Positions 17,229 to 26,402 of a stretch of 64,000 nucleotides of DNA are shown one piece after another. Below the pieces are notes generated by a model. That model saw only the letters and a program-made list of their open reading frames with translations. It was not told the origin of the DNA and ran no database searches. A program made the position numbers and the translations under genes. This stretch comes from Catellatospora tritici (GTDB taxonomy: Bacteria; Actinomycetota; Actinomycetes; Mycobacteriales; Micromonosporaceae), in assembly GCF_019083965.1 (NCBI RefSeq), contig NZ_JAHRCY010000012.1, positions 1-64,000 on the forward strand, written 5' to 3'. Every line of letters starts with the position of its first letter. Position 1 is the stretch's first letter.

Positions 17229-19040
17229 CTATCGGCCGAGGAAGCCGCCCGACTGTCTCACCCACAGGGCGGCGTAGAGACCGTCGCGGGCGAGGAGTTC
17301 GGCGTGCGTACCGTCCTCGACGACCCGCCCCTGATCGAGCACGACGATTCGGTCCATCCGCGCGATGGTGGACAGTCGGTGGGCGATGGCGATCACCGTA
17401 CGACCGGCCATGACGTCGTCCAGGGTCTCCTGGATGACCGCCTCCACCTCGGAGTCCAGTGCCGAGGTGGCCTCATCGAGGATGAGGATCGGCGCGTCCT
17501 TGTGGATGGCACGGGCCAGGGCGATGCGTTGGCGCTGGCCGCCGGAGAGCTTGACGCCCCGTTCGCCGACGTGGGCGTCGTAGCCGGTCCGGCCGCTCTG
17601 ATCGACCAGCGAACTGACGAAATCGTGCGCCGCCGCCTGCCGCGCCGCCGCGATCACGGCAGCGTCGTCGCCTGTCGCCGGGCCGATGTTCTCGCGGACC
17701 GACCGGTGCAGCAGCGCTGCCTCCTGGGTCACCATGGCGATCTGGCCCCGCAGGCTGTGCTGGGTCACCGTCGCGATGTTCCGGCCATCGATCTCGACCG
17801 TGCCGGTCTCCGGGTCGAAGAACCTCAACATCAGGTTGACCAGCGTCGACTTGCCCGCGCCCGAGCGCCCGACCAGCCCGACTTTCTCTCCCGCGGCGAT
17901 TTCGAGGCTGAGGCGGTCCAAACCGCCCTCGCCCCTGCCGTAGTGGTGGCTGACGTCGGTGATGCGGATGGCGCCGCCCCGCACGGCCAGGGCGGTCGCG
18001 TCCGGCCGGTCCGCGACGGCGGGTGGCTGCGCAATCGTGCGCAGCGCGCGGCGCAGGGTGCCGACCGACCCGAACAGCGACGAGACGCCGTCGAGCAGCC
18101 ACTCAGCCATCGAGGTGATGCGGAAGGCGAGCGCCAGCGCGGCGGCGACCAGGCCGATCGGTGCAGCCGCGGCCTGCCAGAGCACAATGCCGTATCCGAT
18201 GAGCCCCACCATCAGCACCCCGCTGAGGCTCATCATCCCGACGTTCATGGTGACCTCGAGCCGCTCCACACGCAGTCGAGCCTGGCGCGCGGCGGCGAAG
18301 ACGGCCCGGTCCGCGTCGGCCGGGATCCCGAGCAGCGCGAGGGTGTCGACGTTGGCGTACGAGTCGACGAGCAGCCCGGTGACCGCGGAGTCCGCGTCCT
18401 GGTGGCGTTCGGAGGCGCTGCGGTAGCGCGGGACCACGTAGGCCATCAGCCCGGCGTAGAGCAGGATCCAGATCCCGAGCGGCAGGGCCAGTCGCGGGTC
18501 GATCGAGCCCATCAACCAGACCGACCCGGCGATGTAGGTGAGGACGAAGGCCAGGATGTGTATGACGACGTAGGTCGACGTCACGGCGGCGGCGGAGCCC
18601 TCCCGGACCCAGGTGGCGATCCGCCCGGCCAGATCGTCGCGGAACCAGCCGACCGGCTGGCGCGACACCCGCCGATGCGCCCGCCAGAGTGCGAGCGTGC
18701 GCGCGTTGGGCCGGAACGCGATGTCGTCCAGGCCCTCATTGAGCAGATGCAGGAACGGTCTGACGACAAGGACCAGCGCACCCACGGCGATGAGCTCGAC
18801 GCCATGGCGCTGCCACAGCTGCGCCGGGTCGCTCCCGGCGAGCGTGTCGACCAGGCGCCCGGCGTATCCGATGAGCCAGACCTCGAGGCAGGCGGCCAGG
18901 ACGGTGGTGAGCAGGCTGGCCGCGATGACCCAACGCAGTGGTCGGAACTCTGCGATCAGGTACGGCAGGACCCGTTGCGGCGGCGTGCCCGGGTCATCGG
19001 TGCCGAAGGGGTCGGCGGCATTCTCGAAGAGGCGGAACAT
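17229..19040 (-). CDS. ABC exporter, fused membrane and ATPase domains
   Basis: 603 residues. It has an N-terminal six-helix exporter domain (about 35-330) and a C-terminal ATPase. The ATPase carries Walker A (GRSGAGKST, near 390), signature LSGGQRQRIALARA, Walker B (ILILDEATSALD) and the H-loop (IAIAHRLST). Such half-transporters dimerise to export lipids, peptides or drugs. No partner transporter gene lies next to it, so it may act as a homodimer. The 200 bases upstream (19041-19240) show no gene. Confidence 0.88.
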   Translation of the reverse strand: MFRLFENAADPFGTDDPGTPPQRVLPYLIAEFRPLRWVIAASLLTTVLAACLEVWLIGYAGRLVDTLAGSDPAQLWQRHGVELIAVGALVLVVRPFLHLLNEGLDDIAFRPNARTLALWRAHRRVSRQPVGWFRDDLAGRIATWVREGSAAAVTSTYVVIHILAFVLTYIAGSVWLMGSIDPRLALPLGIWILLYAGLMAYVVPRYRSASERHQDADSAVTGLLVDSYANVDTLALLGIPADADRAVFAAARQARLRVERLEVTMNVGMMSLSGVLMVGLIGYGIVLWQAAAAPIGLVAAALALAFRITSMAEWLLDGVSSLFGSVGTLRRALRTIAQPPAVADRPDATALAVRGGAIRITDVSHHYGRGEGGLDRLSLEIAAGEKVGLVGRSGAGKSTLVNLMLRFFDPETGTVEIDGRNIATVTQHSLRGQIAMVTQEAALLHRSVRENIGPATGDDAAVIAAARQAAAHDFVSSLVDQSGRTGYDAHVGERGVKLSGGQRQRIALARAIHKDAPILILDEATSALDSEVEAVIQETLDDVMAGRTVIAIAHRLSTIARMDRIVVLDQGRVVEDGTHAELLARDGLYAALWVRQSGGFLGR

Positions 19041-19240
19041 GAACGGTCTCCAGGCAGGGAAGAGAAAGCGGACCAGGAAGCGGAAGCCTGCCGTGTGTCC
19101 TCATCGGTCTCTCCTCGCGTAGGCGTTCATGCGACTCAGCGCGCCGAGCCTAGCCACGCCTGCCGCATACCGCATCCGGTTTCTCCCCGCGGACGGAGCA
19201 GGCGTTCATGTCCCGGTCGGCCCTGGGCCGGATGGGGCGT

Positions 19241-19984
19241 TCAGTGCTCCCGCAGCAGTCGCCCCGCGCCGTCGATCCGGTCGGCGATGCCGTGCTCGCG
19301 TAGCGCGTGCCACAGCGTCGCCGCGTTGATCGCGATCACCGGTTTGCCCAGCTCCCGCTCCAGCCGGTCGGCGAGCGCGACGAACGACAGGTTGGTGCCG
19401 ACCTGCACGATGGCGTCCACCTCGGGTCCGTCGAGCGAGGCCACGGTGTCGCGCAGCCGGTCGTCGGGCACGCGGGCGATGTCCATGGCGGTCGGGCAGC
19501 GCAGTCCGGTGACGGCCGCGACGTCGAAGCCCGCCTCGGTGAAGAACCTGCCCACCTCACGGTCGGCGATCGGCTGGTACGGCGAGAACACGGCGATACG
19601 TCGGCAGCCCAACTCCTGTAGCGCCGCACGGCAGGAGCTGGCGCCAGTGGTGACCGGCAGCCCGGTGCGCTCGCGCAGGCGCCGCTCGAAGGCGGCGTTG
19701 CCCTCGACCCCGCCCCAGAACGTCTCGGCCGACATGCCCATGACCATCCGGTCGGGTTCGGCGGTGAGCACGTCGCGCACGGCGGTGTCGATCGAGGCCC
19801 GGATCTGGACCAGCAGGGCCTGGAAGTCGTCGTCGTCGCCCATGACCGGGTTGGGGATGTACATCGACCCGGCGCGGTAGGCGATGCCGGGCACTCCGGC
19901 AGTCCAGTAGTCGTGTTCGACGACGGTGTTGGTGCTGGGCACGATGACGCCGAACACGGCGCGCGGCCCGACGGCGTTGGTCAT
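19241..19984 (-). CDS. Maleate isomerase / Asp-Glu racemase-like enzyme
   Basis: 247 residues. It belongs to the maleate cis-trans isomerase/arylmalonate decarboxylase branch of the Asp/Glu racemase superfamily. The N-terminal motif (GVIVPSTNTVVEHD), a first Cys region (TGASSCRAAL) and the VQVGTNLSF motif are present. The usual second catalytic Cys is not in the expected context (VGTNL instead of a Cys), as in some decarboxylase/isomerase relatives. The ATG overlaps the TetR stop by 4 bp, so the two genes form an operon. Confidence 0.75.
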   Translation of the reverse strand: MTNAVGPRAVFGVIVPSTNTVVEHDYWTAGVPGIAYRAGSMYIPNPVMGDDDDFQALLVQIRASIDTAVRDVLTAEPDRMVMGMSAETFWGGVEGNAAFERRLRERTGLPVTTGASSCRAALQELGCRRIAVFSPYQPIADREVGRFFTEAGFDVAAVTGLRCPTAMDIARVPDDRLRDTVASLDGPEVDAIVQVGTNLSFVALADRLERELGKPVIAINAATLWHALREHGIADRIDGAGRLLREH

Positions 19985-20541
19985 GCCCTGGCCAGCCTGT
20001 TCACGACGTCGTCGACGATGCGGTGGGCGCGGGTGCGGGCGGTGGGCCGGTCCAGCAGCAGCGCGTCCAGCAGCAGCGGAGAGGCGATCATGGCGACGGC
20101 GTCCTCGCGCTGGATGGCGGGTATGTTCGCCACGCGCAGCACGGCGTGGAACGGTTCGAGCAGGTCGCTCACGTAGCGGTGGCGCAGCTCGACGGCGTCG
20201 GGGTCGGCCGCCGCCGCGACGACGAGCGCCTGCAGGAAGGCGCCCACGGGCCGGTCGCGCAGCCGGTTGCACAGCAGGTCGACCTCGGCGTGCAGGTCGC
20301 GGGCCAGGTCGCCGGAGGGCTCGACGGGCGGCAGCGGGGCGACGTCGATCAGCGCCGCCAGCACGGCGGCCGGGGTGGGCCAGTGGCGGTAGATCGTGGA
20401 GCGGGACACGCCCGTGGCCTGGTGCAGGCGCTGGGCGGTGAGCGCGGCGGCGCCCTCGGACAGAAGCAGTTCCAGCGCCGAGGTAAGCACGACGGTCGCA
20501 GTGTCGGCGGTGGGCCCGGTGGGGCGGCCAGGTCGGTTCAC
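19981..20541 (-). CDS. TetR family regulator
   Basis: 186 residues from GTG 20541. The N-terminal helix-turn-helix (LTAQRLHQATGVSRSTIYRHW) is typical, followed by a helical ligand-binding domain. I chose the GTG since earlier codons run into the promoter of the divergent cupin gene. It probably represses the divergent cupin promoter and its own gene through the GTTAAC repeats in the 83-bp space. The ligand may be the substrate of the neighbouring isomerase or cupin enzyme. Confidence 0.85.
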   Translation of the reverse strand: MNRPGRPTGPTADTATVVLTSALELLLSEGAAALTAQRLHQATGVSRSTIYRHWPTPAAVLAALIDVAPLPPVEPSGDLARDLHAEVDLLCNRLRDRPVGAFLQALVVAAAADPDAVELRHRYVSDLLEPFHAVLRVANIPAIQREDAVAMIASPLLLDALLLDRPTARTRAHRIVDDVVNRLARA

Positions 20542-20544
20542 GGG

Positions 20545-20587
20545 GTTAACGCTACATCTTGTACTTGAAAAAGTTAACCGATACATT
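20545..20587 (+). promoter_or_regulatory. Cupin promoter with TetR operator candidates
   Basis: TTGTAC (20559-20564) and TACATT (20582-20587) are 17 bases apart, a good promoter for the cupin gene at 20625. Two copies of GTTAAC (20545-20550 and 20573-20578) flank the -35 region; the second lies between -35 and -10. They are likely parts of the TetR operator. Confidence 0.6.
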
Positions 20588-20624
20588 CCGCACTGGAAAT
20601 TGTTCCCGCCCGGAGGAGGCAGCC

Positions 20625-21518
20625 ATGCGCCCGCACGTGGAGATCATCGACGAACGCGACCTCATCTGGCACGTCGCGGAGTTCCAGCACGCCAGCGGCG
20701 ACGCCGAACAGCGCAACCTCAGCTACGACGAGGAGGACGGCTCCGCCTCGCTGAAGGTCAGGTTCACCACCGACTGGTCTCGCCCCGCCGGGGTCCACCA
20801 CGCCGACACCGAGTGGTACGTCCTGTCCGGACAGATCACCATCGGCGACACCACGCTGGGCGAACACGGCTACTGGACCGCACCGAAGGGCGTGTGGACC
20901 CCGCCGGTCACCGCCACGGCGGGCACCGAGATCCTGCTGTACCGCGAGTACGGCGACTGGCACTTCGACCTGGCCGACGCCGACCGCGAGACCGTCCGCC
21001 CCGACCAGGTCCTCGTCGTGCTCGACAGCGCGAAGATGCCGTGGATCGACGTCAAGGACGGCAGCCCGATGCGCTTCGACCTCGGCGGCACGCCGGTGCC
21101 GGGGCTGTACATCAAGCTGCTGCACCGCGACGAGAAAACCGGCTTCTACACCCGACTGATCAAGGCCAAGCCCGGCTGGCGCGAGGTGCCGCTGGCACAC
21201 CACCCCTGCTCGGAGGAGGCCTACTGCCTCGAGGGCGCGTTCGACTACAACTTCGGCAAGATGTGGCCGGGCACGTACTTCTGGCGCCCGCCGCTGGTGC
21301 GCCACGGCGACTTCACCGCCGGTGACGAGGTCGGCTGCACCTGGCTGGTGCGCTCCGACAGCGACCTGGTCGACTGGTACACCGACAACGCGCGGGTGGT
21401 GGTGCAGGGCGACGCCACCAACTGGGGTCCGGCCAGCCCGCACAGCGCCACCCCTCGCCTGGTCGAGCCGGTCCGCTCCCGCAGCATCGGCCGCTGGGCC
21501 GACCCCACCTACCAGTGA
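20625..21518 (+). CDS. Cupin-domain protein (DUF4437-like)
   Basis: 297 residues. There are two cupin halves, each with an acidic/His motif (HHADTEWYVLSGQ and HHPCSEEAYCLEG). Cupins of this size usually bind a metal and act as dioxygenases, isomerases or sensors. No signal peptide. CGGAGGAGG lies eight bases upstream of the ATG. The gene is divergent from the TetR/isomerase operon and probably takes part in the same pathway. Confidence 0.75.
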   Translation: MRPHVEIIDERDLIWHVAEFQHASGDAEQRNLSYDEEDGSASLKVRFTTDWSRPAGVHHADTEWYVLSGQITIGDTTLGEHGYWTAPKGVWTPPVTATAGTEILLYREYGDWHFDLADADRETVRPDQVLVVLDSAKMPWIDVKDGSPMRFDLGGTPVPGLYIKLLHRDEKTGFYTRLIKAKPGWREVPLAHHPCSEEAYCLEGAFDYNFGKMWPGTYFWRPPLVRHGDFTAGDEVGCTWLVRSDSDLVDWYTDNARVVVQGDATNWGPASPHSATPRLVEPVRSRSIGRWADPTYQ

Positions 21519-21629
21519 CGCACCCGGGGCGCGGCGGATCCGTTCGCCGCGCCCGATTCGGCCGGTTCCCGGGCGTGGCGCTCGCCACGGCGGCGATAAT
21601 CGGGGCGAGCCGGGCAAAGGGGGCCGATC

Positions 21630-23366
21630 ATGGCGCGCACGGTGGCCGATCTGATGGTCGCGACGCTGAAGGCGTCGGGCGTACGCCGGGTGTACGGGGT
21701 TCCCGGCGACTCGCTGAACGGGCTGACCGACGCGCTGCGCCGCGACGGCACCATCAGCTGGCAGCTGATGCGCCACGAGGAGGCCGCCGGGTTCGCCGCC
21801 GCGGGTGAGGCCGCGGTGACCGGCGAGCTCGCCGTCTGCGTCGGCAGCTGCGGCCCCGGCAACCTGCACCTGATCAACGGCCTGTTCGACGCCAACCGCA
21901 GCCGCGTGCCCGTGCTCGCCATCGCGGCGCAGATCCCCCGGGACGAGATCGGGTCCGGCTACTTCCAGGAAACGCATCCGCACGAACTGTTCCGCGAGTG
22001 CTCGGTCTACTCAGAGCTGGTCACCACCCCCAGCCAGCTGCCGCGCACGCTGGAGATCGCCATGCGCACCGCCCTGGCGCGCAGCGGGGTCGCCGTCATC
22101 GTCGTCCCGGGCGAGGTGTTCCTCGCCGACGCGCCGGACGGCGCCACGCCGGTGGCGGTGAGGGTGCCCGCGCCGATCGTCCGGCCCGACGAGCAGTCGC
22201 TGGCGGCCGCCGCGGCCGTGCTGAACGCCGCCGAACGGGTGACCATCCTGGCCGGGGCGGGCTGCGCCGGGGCGCACGAACAGCTGTTGAGTGTCGCCGA
22301 GGCCTTGCAGGCACCGGTGGTGCACGCGATGCGCGGCAAGGAGTTCGTCGAGTACGACAACCCGTATGACGTGGGCATGACGGGTCTGATCGGGTTCAGT
22401 TCCGGCTACCGGGCGATGGAGCACTGCGACGCGCTGCTCATGCTCGGCACCGACTTCCCCTACCGACAGTTCTTTCCCGAGGGCGTGCCCGTGGTGCAGG
22501 TCGACGTGCGCGGTGAGCAGATCGGCCGCCGGGTGCGGGTCGACGTGCCGCTGGTGGGCACGGTTCGCGACACGGTCGACGCGCTGCTGCCGTACCTGAC
22601 CACCAAGACCCATTCGGCGCACCTGCACCGGATGCTCGCCCACTACGAGCGGGCCCGACGGCGCCTGGACAAGCTCACCGAGAGCCGGGTGACCGACTCA
22701 CCGCTGCACCCGCAGTACGTCGCCGCGATGGTCAGCAAACTCGCCGCCGATGACGCGGTCTTCACCGCCGATGTCGGCACCCCCTGCATCTGGGCCGCCC
22801 GCTACCTGCGGATGAACGGCCGACGTCGGCTCCTCGGCTCGTTCAACCACGGCTCCATGGCCAACGCACTGCCGCAGGCGATCGGAGTGCAGGCCGCCCA
22901 GCCCGGCCGCCAGGTGGTGACGCTGTCGGGCGACGGCGGCCTGGCCATGCTGCTCGGCGAGCTGATCACGCTGCGCCAGCAGCAGTTGCCGGTGAAGGTC
23001 GTGGTCTTCGACAACGGCGCGCTGTCCTTCGTGGAGCTGGAGATGAAGGCGGCCGGGATCGTCACCTACGCCACGGGGTTGACCAACCCGGACTTCGCGC
23101 AGGTGGCGCAGGCTGTCGGGCTTTTCGGCGTACGGGTGGACAGCGCGGGCGAGCTGGGCGACGCGTTGCGGGCCGCGTTCGCGCACGACGGCCCGGCCCT
23201 GGTCGACGTGCGCACCAGCCGCCAGGAGCTCTCGCTGCCCCCGAAGATCACGCTGGCGCAGCTCAAGGGATTCACGCTCTACGCGACCCGGACCATCCTG
23301 TCCGGCAACGCCGACGAGATCTTCGAGCTGGCCAAGACGAACCTGCGTGAACTCGACCGCGAGTGA
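21630..23366 (+). CDS. poxB: Pyruvate oxidase / quinone-dependent pyruvate dehydrogenase
   Basis: 578 residues, with the three-domain fold of TPP enzymes. The catalytic Glu lies in MRHEEAAGFAA. The central FAD/regulatory domain follows (about 190-330). The TPP-binding motif GDGGLAMLLGE...FDN is near 430. PoxB oxidises pyruvate to acetate and CO2, passing electrons to the quinone pool, often under acid or stationary-phase conditions. Length and the C-terminal helical end fit PoxB rather than acetolactate synthase. Preceded by AAAGGGGG. A GATAAT box sits 30 bases upstream, with no clear -35. Confidence 0.85.
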   Translation: MARTVADLMVATLKASGVRRVYGVPGDSLNGLTDALRRDGTISWQLMRHEEAAGFAAAGEAAVTGELAVCVGSCGPGNLHLINGLFDANRSRVPVLAIAAQIPRDEIGSGYFQETHPHELFRECSVYSELVTTPSQLPRTLEIAMRTALARSGVAVIVVPGEVFLADAPDGATPVAVRVPAPIVRPDEQSLAAAAAVLNAAERVTILAGAGCAGAHEQLLSVAEALQAPVVHAMRGKEFVEYDNPYDVGMTGLIGFSSGYRAMEHCDALLMLGTDFPYRQFFPEGVPVVQVDVRGEQIGRRVRVDVPLVGTVRDTVDALLPYLTTKTHSAHLHRMLAHYERARRRLDKLTESRVTDSPLHPQYVAAMVSKLAADDAVFTADVGTPCIWAARYLRMNGRRRLLGSFNHGSMANALPQAIGVQAAQPGRQVVTLSGDGGLAMLLGELITLRQQQLPVKVVVFDNGALSFVELEMKAAGIVTYATGLTNPDFAQVAQAVGLFGVRVDSAGELGDALRAAFAHDGPALVDVRTSRQELSLPPKITLAQLKGFTLYATRTILSGNADEIFELAKTNLRELDRE

Positions 23367-23408
23367 CCGGCGCCTGAACGACTGCAACAAACCTGCACAC
23401 GGGAAGCC

Positions 23409-23438
23409 TTGTATCGAGGAAAGCGCTTTCCTTACGCT
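23409..23438 (+). promoter_or_regulatory. Promoter with LacI-type palindromic operator
   Basis: TTGTAT (23409-23414) and TACGCT (23433-23438) are separated by 18 bases. Almost the whole spacer is the perfect 16-bp palindrome AGGAAAGCGCTTTCCT (23417-23432), typical of LacI/GalR-family operators in actinobacteria. A repressor here would block RNA polymerase. The transcript would have a leader of about 135 bases before the pectate lyase start. Confidence 0.7.
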
Positions 23439-23579
23439 GTCTCCATCGATGCAGGTCGAGTGGTCTCGCCCGGGACCCGCTCCTCCTGCGCGGGTACGGC
23501 GCGAGCGCACGTCGCCGTACCCCACAAGTCCATCCGGACCTGCGCCCGGCGGCGCACCCCCGCTCTCAGGAGGACCTCA

Positions 23580-25421
23580 ATGCGCTCACTTTCGTCGACA
23601 AGTCCGCGAACACGCAGGTGGCTCGCCGCGGCCGCCAGCGGTCTGCTCGCCGTCGGCCTGTTCTCGGCCACCCAGGCCGCGTTCGCCGCCACCGTCTTCA
23701 GCGCCAACTTCGAAGACGGCAGCATCAGCGGCTGGTCGAAGTCGGGCGGCACCTGGGCCGTCGTCACCGACGGCAGCAAGGTGCTGCAGCAGTCCAACGC
23801 CACCAGCGAGAACGCGCGCGAGTTCGCCGGTGACGCCGCCTGGACCGACTACACCGTCCAGGCCAGCGTCAAGCCGCTCTCGCTCGGCTCCGGCGGATAC
23901 GTCGGACTGCTCGCCCGCGCGTCGACCTCCACCACCTTCTACCGGCTCGCCCTGCTGCCCGGCAACGTCGTGCAGCTGCAGGCCGTCAACAGCGGCTCGG
24001 TCGCCGTGCTCGGCAGCGTGTCGCGGACCGTCGCCACCGGCACCTGGTACACCCTGTCGCTGACGGTCACCGGCACCCAGATCAGCGGCGCGGTCGACGG
24101 CACCACGGTCGCCACCGGCACCAGCAGCGTGGTCGCCAAGGGCCGCATCGGCCTGCAGACCGGCTACTCGTCGGCGAACTTCGACAATGTCACCGTGACC
24201 ACGGGCGGCACCAGCCCGTCACCGTCGCCGAGCGCCAGCTCGCCGCGCCCCTCGGCGTCGGCCTCGCCGTCCAGCCCCAGCAGCCCGTCGCCGTCGGCCC
24301 CGACCTCACCGTCCCCGTCGCCCAGCACACCGCCGTCGTCGGCCGTATACGTGTCCACCAGTGGTACCGACAGCGCGCCGGGCACGATCTCCAGCCCGAC
24401 GACGCTTCCGTCGGCCATCACCAGGGTGGCCGCGGGCGGCACGATCTACATGCGCGGCGGGACCTACAACCTGTCGCAGACGGTCACCATCGCGGCGGGC
24501 AACAACGGCACCTCCAGCGCCCGCAAGAAGCTGTCCGCCTACCCCGGCGAGACGCCGGTGCTGAACTTCTCGGCCCAGGCCGAGGACCCGGCCAACCGCG
24601 GCCTGGCGGTCAACGGCTCGTACTGGCACGTCTACGGCCTGATCGTCGAGCGCGCCGGTGACAACGGCATCTTCGTCGGCGGCAGCAACAACATCATCGA
24701 GCGGACGATCACCCGCTTCAACCACGACAGCGGTCTGCAGCTGTCCCGGATCGCCTCGGACACCCCGCAGAGCCAGTGGCCCACCAACAACCTCATCCTC
24801 AGCGCGGAGTCGCACGACAACGCCGACTCCGACGGCGAGGACGCCGACGGGTTCGCAGCCAAGCTCACCATCGGCACCGGCAACGTGTTCCGCTACGCCG
24901 TCTCGCACAACAACATCGACGACGGCTGGGACCTGTACACCAAGACCGAAACCGGCCCGATCGGCCCGGTGACCATCGAGGACTCGCTGTCCTACAACAA
25001 CGGCACGCTCAGCAACGGCACCGTGAACACCAACGGCGACCGCAACGGCTACAAGCTGGGCGGCGAGGACATCAAGGTCAATCACGTGGTACGCCGCAGC
25101 ATCGCCTACCGCAACGGCAAGCACGGGTTCACCTACAACAGCAATCCCGGCTCCATCACCATGTCGAACAACCTCAGCATCGACAACACCGAGCGCAACT
25201 TCTCGTTCGACGCGGGCACCCACGTGTACCGCAACAACACCTCCTGCCGCAGCGGCAGCGGAACGAACGACAAGACGATCGGCGACGCCGACAGCTCCAA
25301 CCAGTTCTGGACCGGCACCAACGGGTCCCGGTGCTCGTCTTACACCGGCGCCCTGGCCTGGTCGTTCGCGTCGGACGGTCGCCTCGTGGTGACCATCGGC
25401 GGCCGGACGGTCAGCCTGTAA
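23580..25421 (+). CDS. Secreted pectate lyase, PL9-like, with carbohydrate-binding module
   Basis: 613 residues. A signal peptide ends near AAFAAT. A jelly-roll domain (about 40-190) precedes a Ser/Pro linker. The C-terminal right-handed beta-helix (about 245-600) has family 9 polysaccharide lyase features: DNGIFVGGSNNIIER, DSDGEDADGFAAK (Ca2+-binding Asp and catalytic Lys region), DDGWDLYTKTETGPIG and GYKLGG. Such enzymes cleave polygalacturonate. AGGAGG lies seven bases upstream of ATG 23580. The LacI-type operator suggests induction by oligogalacturonides or another sugar. Confidence 0.87.
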   Translation: MRSLSSTSPRTRRWLAAAASGLLAVGLFSATQAAFAATVFSANFEDGSISGWSKSGGTWAVVTDGSKVLQQSNATSENAREFAGDAAWTDYTVQASVKPLSLGSGGYVGLLARASTSTTFYRLALLPGNVVQLQAVNSGSVAVLGSVSRTVATGTWYTLSLTVTGTQISGAVDGTTVATGTSSVVAKGRIGLQTGYSSANFDNVTVTTGGTSPSPSPSASSPRPSASASPSSPSSPSPSAPTSPSPSPSTPPSSAVYVSTSGTDSAPGTISSPTTLPSAITRVAAGGTIYMRGGTYNLSQTVTIAAGNNGTSSARKKLSAYPGETPVLNFSAQAEDPANRGLAVNGSYWHVYGLIVERAGDNGIFVGGSNNIIERTITRFNHDSGLQLSRIASDTPQSQWPTNNLILSAESHDNADSDGEDADGFAAKLTIGTGNVFRYAVSHNNIDDGWDLYTKTETGPIGPVTIEDSLSYNNGTLSNGTVNTNGDRNGYKLGGEDIKVNHVVRRSIAYRNGKHGFTYNSNPGSITMSNNLSIDNTERNFSFDAGTHVYRNNTSCRSGSGTNDKTIGDADSSNQFWTGTNGSRCSSYTGALAWSFASDGRLVVTIGGRTVSL

Positions 25422-25433
25422 TCGTCACGGTGT

Positions 25434-25477
25434 ACGCCGTCGGGTCGGGTCCGCGACCGGCCCCGACCCGACGGCGT
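25434..25477. terminator. Bidirectional terminator hairpin
   Basis: A perfect 16-bp stem (25434-25449 with 25462-25477) around a 12-base loop lies between the convergent pectate lyase gene and the membrane protein gene. Confidence 0.8.
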
Positions 25478-25501
25478 GTCAGCCGCCCCGGTGCATGTTG
25501 A

Positions 25502-26194
25502 TCAGATCGGAGAGGGGTATCCCTCCCGGGCGAGCAACTGCGGCGGCCTCGGCGCGGCGGGCCCGGCGGCGTCAGCCTCCGGTCGGGGCACGCGGGAAGC
25601 GTCACGCCCGCGTGACGTGTGGATCAGGGCGGCGGCCACAGCGGCCGTGGCGACGAATCCGGCAGCCGCCCGGACCAGGGTCGCCGGGCCCGGGAGCAGA
25701 TCGCCGAGCACACCGGCGAAGACGTCGTCCGCCGCGGCCAGCAGCGCACCCACGACGATCGCGGCCACCAGGGCCGTCGCCCACCCGAACACGGCACGGC
25801 CAGCCGGGCGTACTTCGCCGACGGGATCGGGTGCACCCCTGCCGCGGGCGGAGGCGGCGCCGGCGGCCAGGCCCGCCAACGCGGCGGCGGGCAGCGCCAG
25901 CGGTGAGCGCAGCAGTCTCCGCCAGCTGAACTGTTCGCCGACAGCGAGGGAGACGAGCAACAGCGCGCACCCGAGGCAGAGCAGGAACAACCAGGGCGCG
26001 GCGCGCAGCGCACCCCCACCCACCAGCAGCACGGCCACTACCCCTATCGCGACCGACGAACGACGCGGGCGCCGCCGGGCCACCAGCACGATCGCCGACA
26101 ACGCCGTCGCGACCAGCAGCCAGCCGACCCCGAGCCTGGTCAGCGGCAGTGCCACCGCCCCGATGAGGCCTCCGATCAAGATGAGCAGCACCAC
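25502..26194 (-). CDS. Short DUF4153/DUF4173-like membrane protein
   Basis: 230 residues. About six hydrophobic segments resemble the N-terminal half of DUF4153-type proteins, including AADDVFAGVLGDLLP. Full-length relatives are about 500 residues. Here the frame runs on through a Pro/Arg tail and stops after about one half, so it may be a natural short form or a truncated gene. The GTG start is uncertain; two adjacent GTG codons fit equally. The function of the family is unknown. Confidence 0.55.
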   Translation of the reverse strand: MVLLILIGGLIGAVALPLTRLGVGWLLVATALSAIVLVARRRPRRSSVAIGVVAVLLVGGGALRAAPWLFLLCLGCALLLVSLAVGEQFSWRRLLRSPLALPAAALAGLAAGAASARGRGAPDPVGEVRPAGRAVFGWATALVAAIVVGALLAAADDVFAGVLGDLLPGPATLVRAAAGFVATAAVAAALIHTSRGRDASRVPRPEADAAGPAAPRPPQLLAREGYPSPI

Positions 26195-26214
26195 GTCCCC
26201 AATACACCGTTCAC

Positions 26215-26226
26215 CGTTATATAACG
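26215..26226. promoter_or_regulatory. AT-rich palindrome between divergent genes
   Basis: CGTTATATAACG is a perfect 12-bp palindrome in an otherwise GC-rich divergent intergenic region. TATAAC on the minus strand could be the -10 of the short membrane protein gene. It may also be an operator. Confidence 0.4.
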
Positions 26227-26402
26227 CTGCACGGTAGCAAGGTCGGGTGCGATGTCGGAACCCCCGCGTGGTCGGCGAATCGCCCGGGAACGAGCACGGC
26301 CCGCCACCGCCACCGCCCGGGTGGCGCACTATGCTCGCCGCCCCGGCAGCGGGGTTCCACCCGTCCCGGCGGTGGCAGACGTGTACCCATCGAGGAGGCG
26401 TG

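Noticed and set aside
21590..21600. GATAAT as poxB promoter
   Set aside because: No acceptable -35 at 16-19 bases upstream, so not annotated.
24210..24345. Ser/Pro repeat run
   Set aside because: This is the low-complexity linker between the two domains of the pectate lyase, not a separate repeat element.
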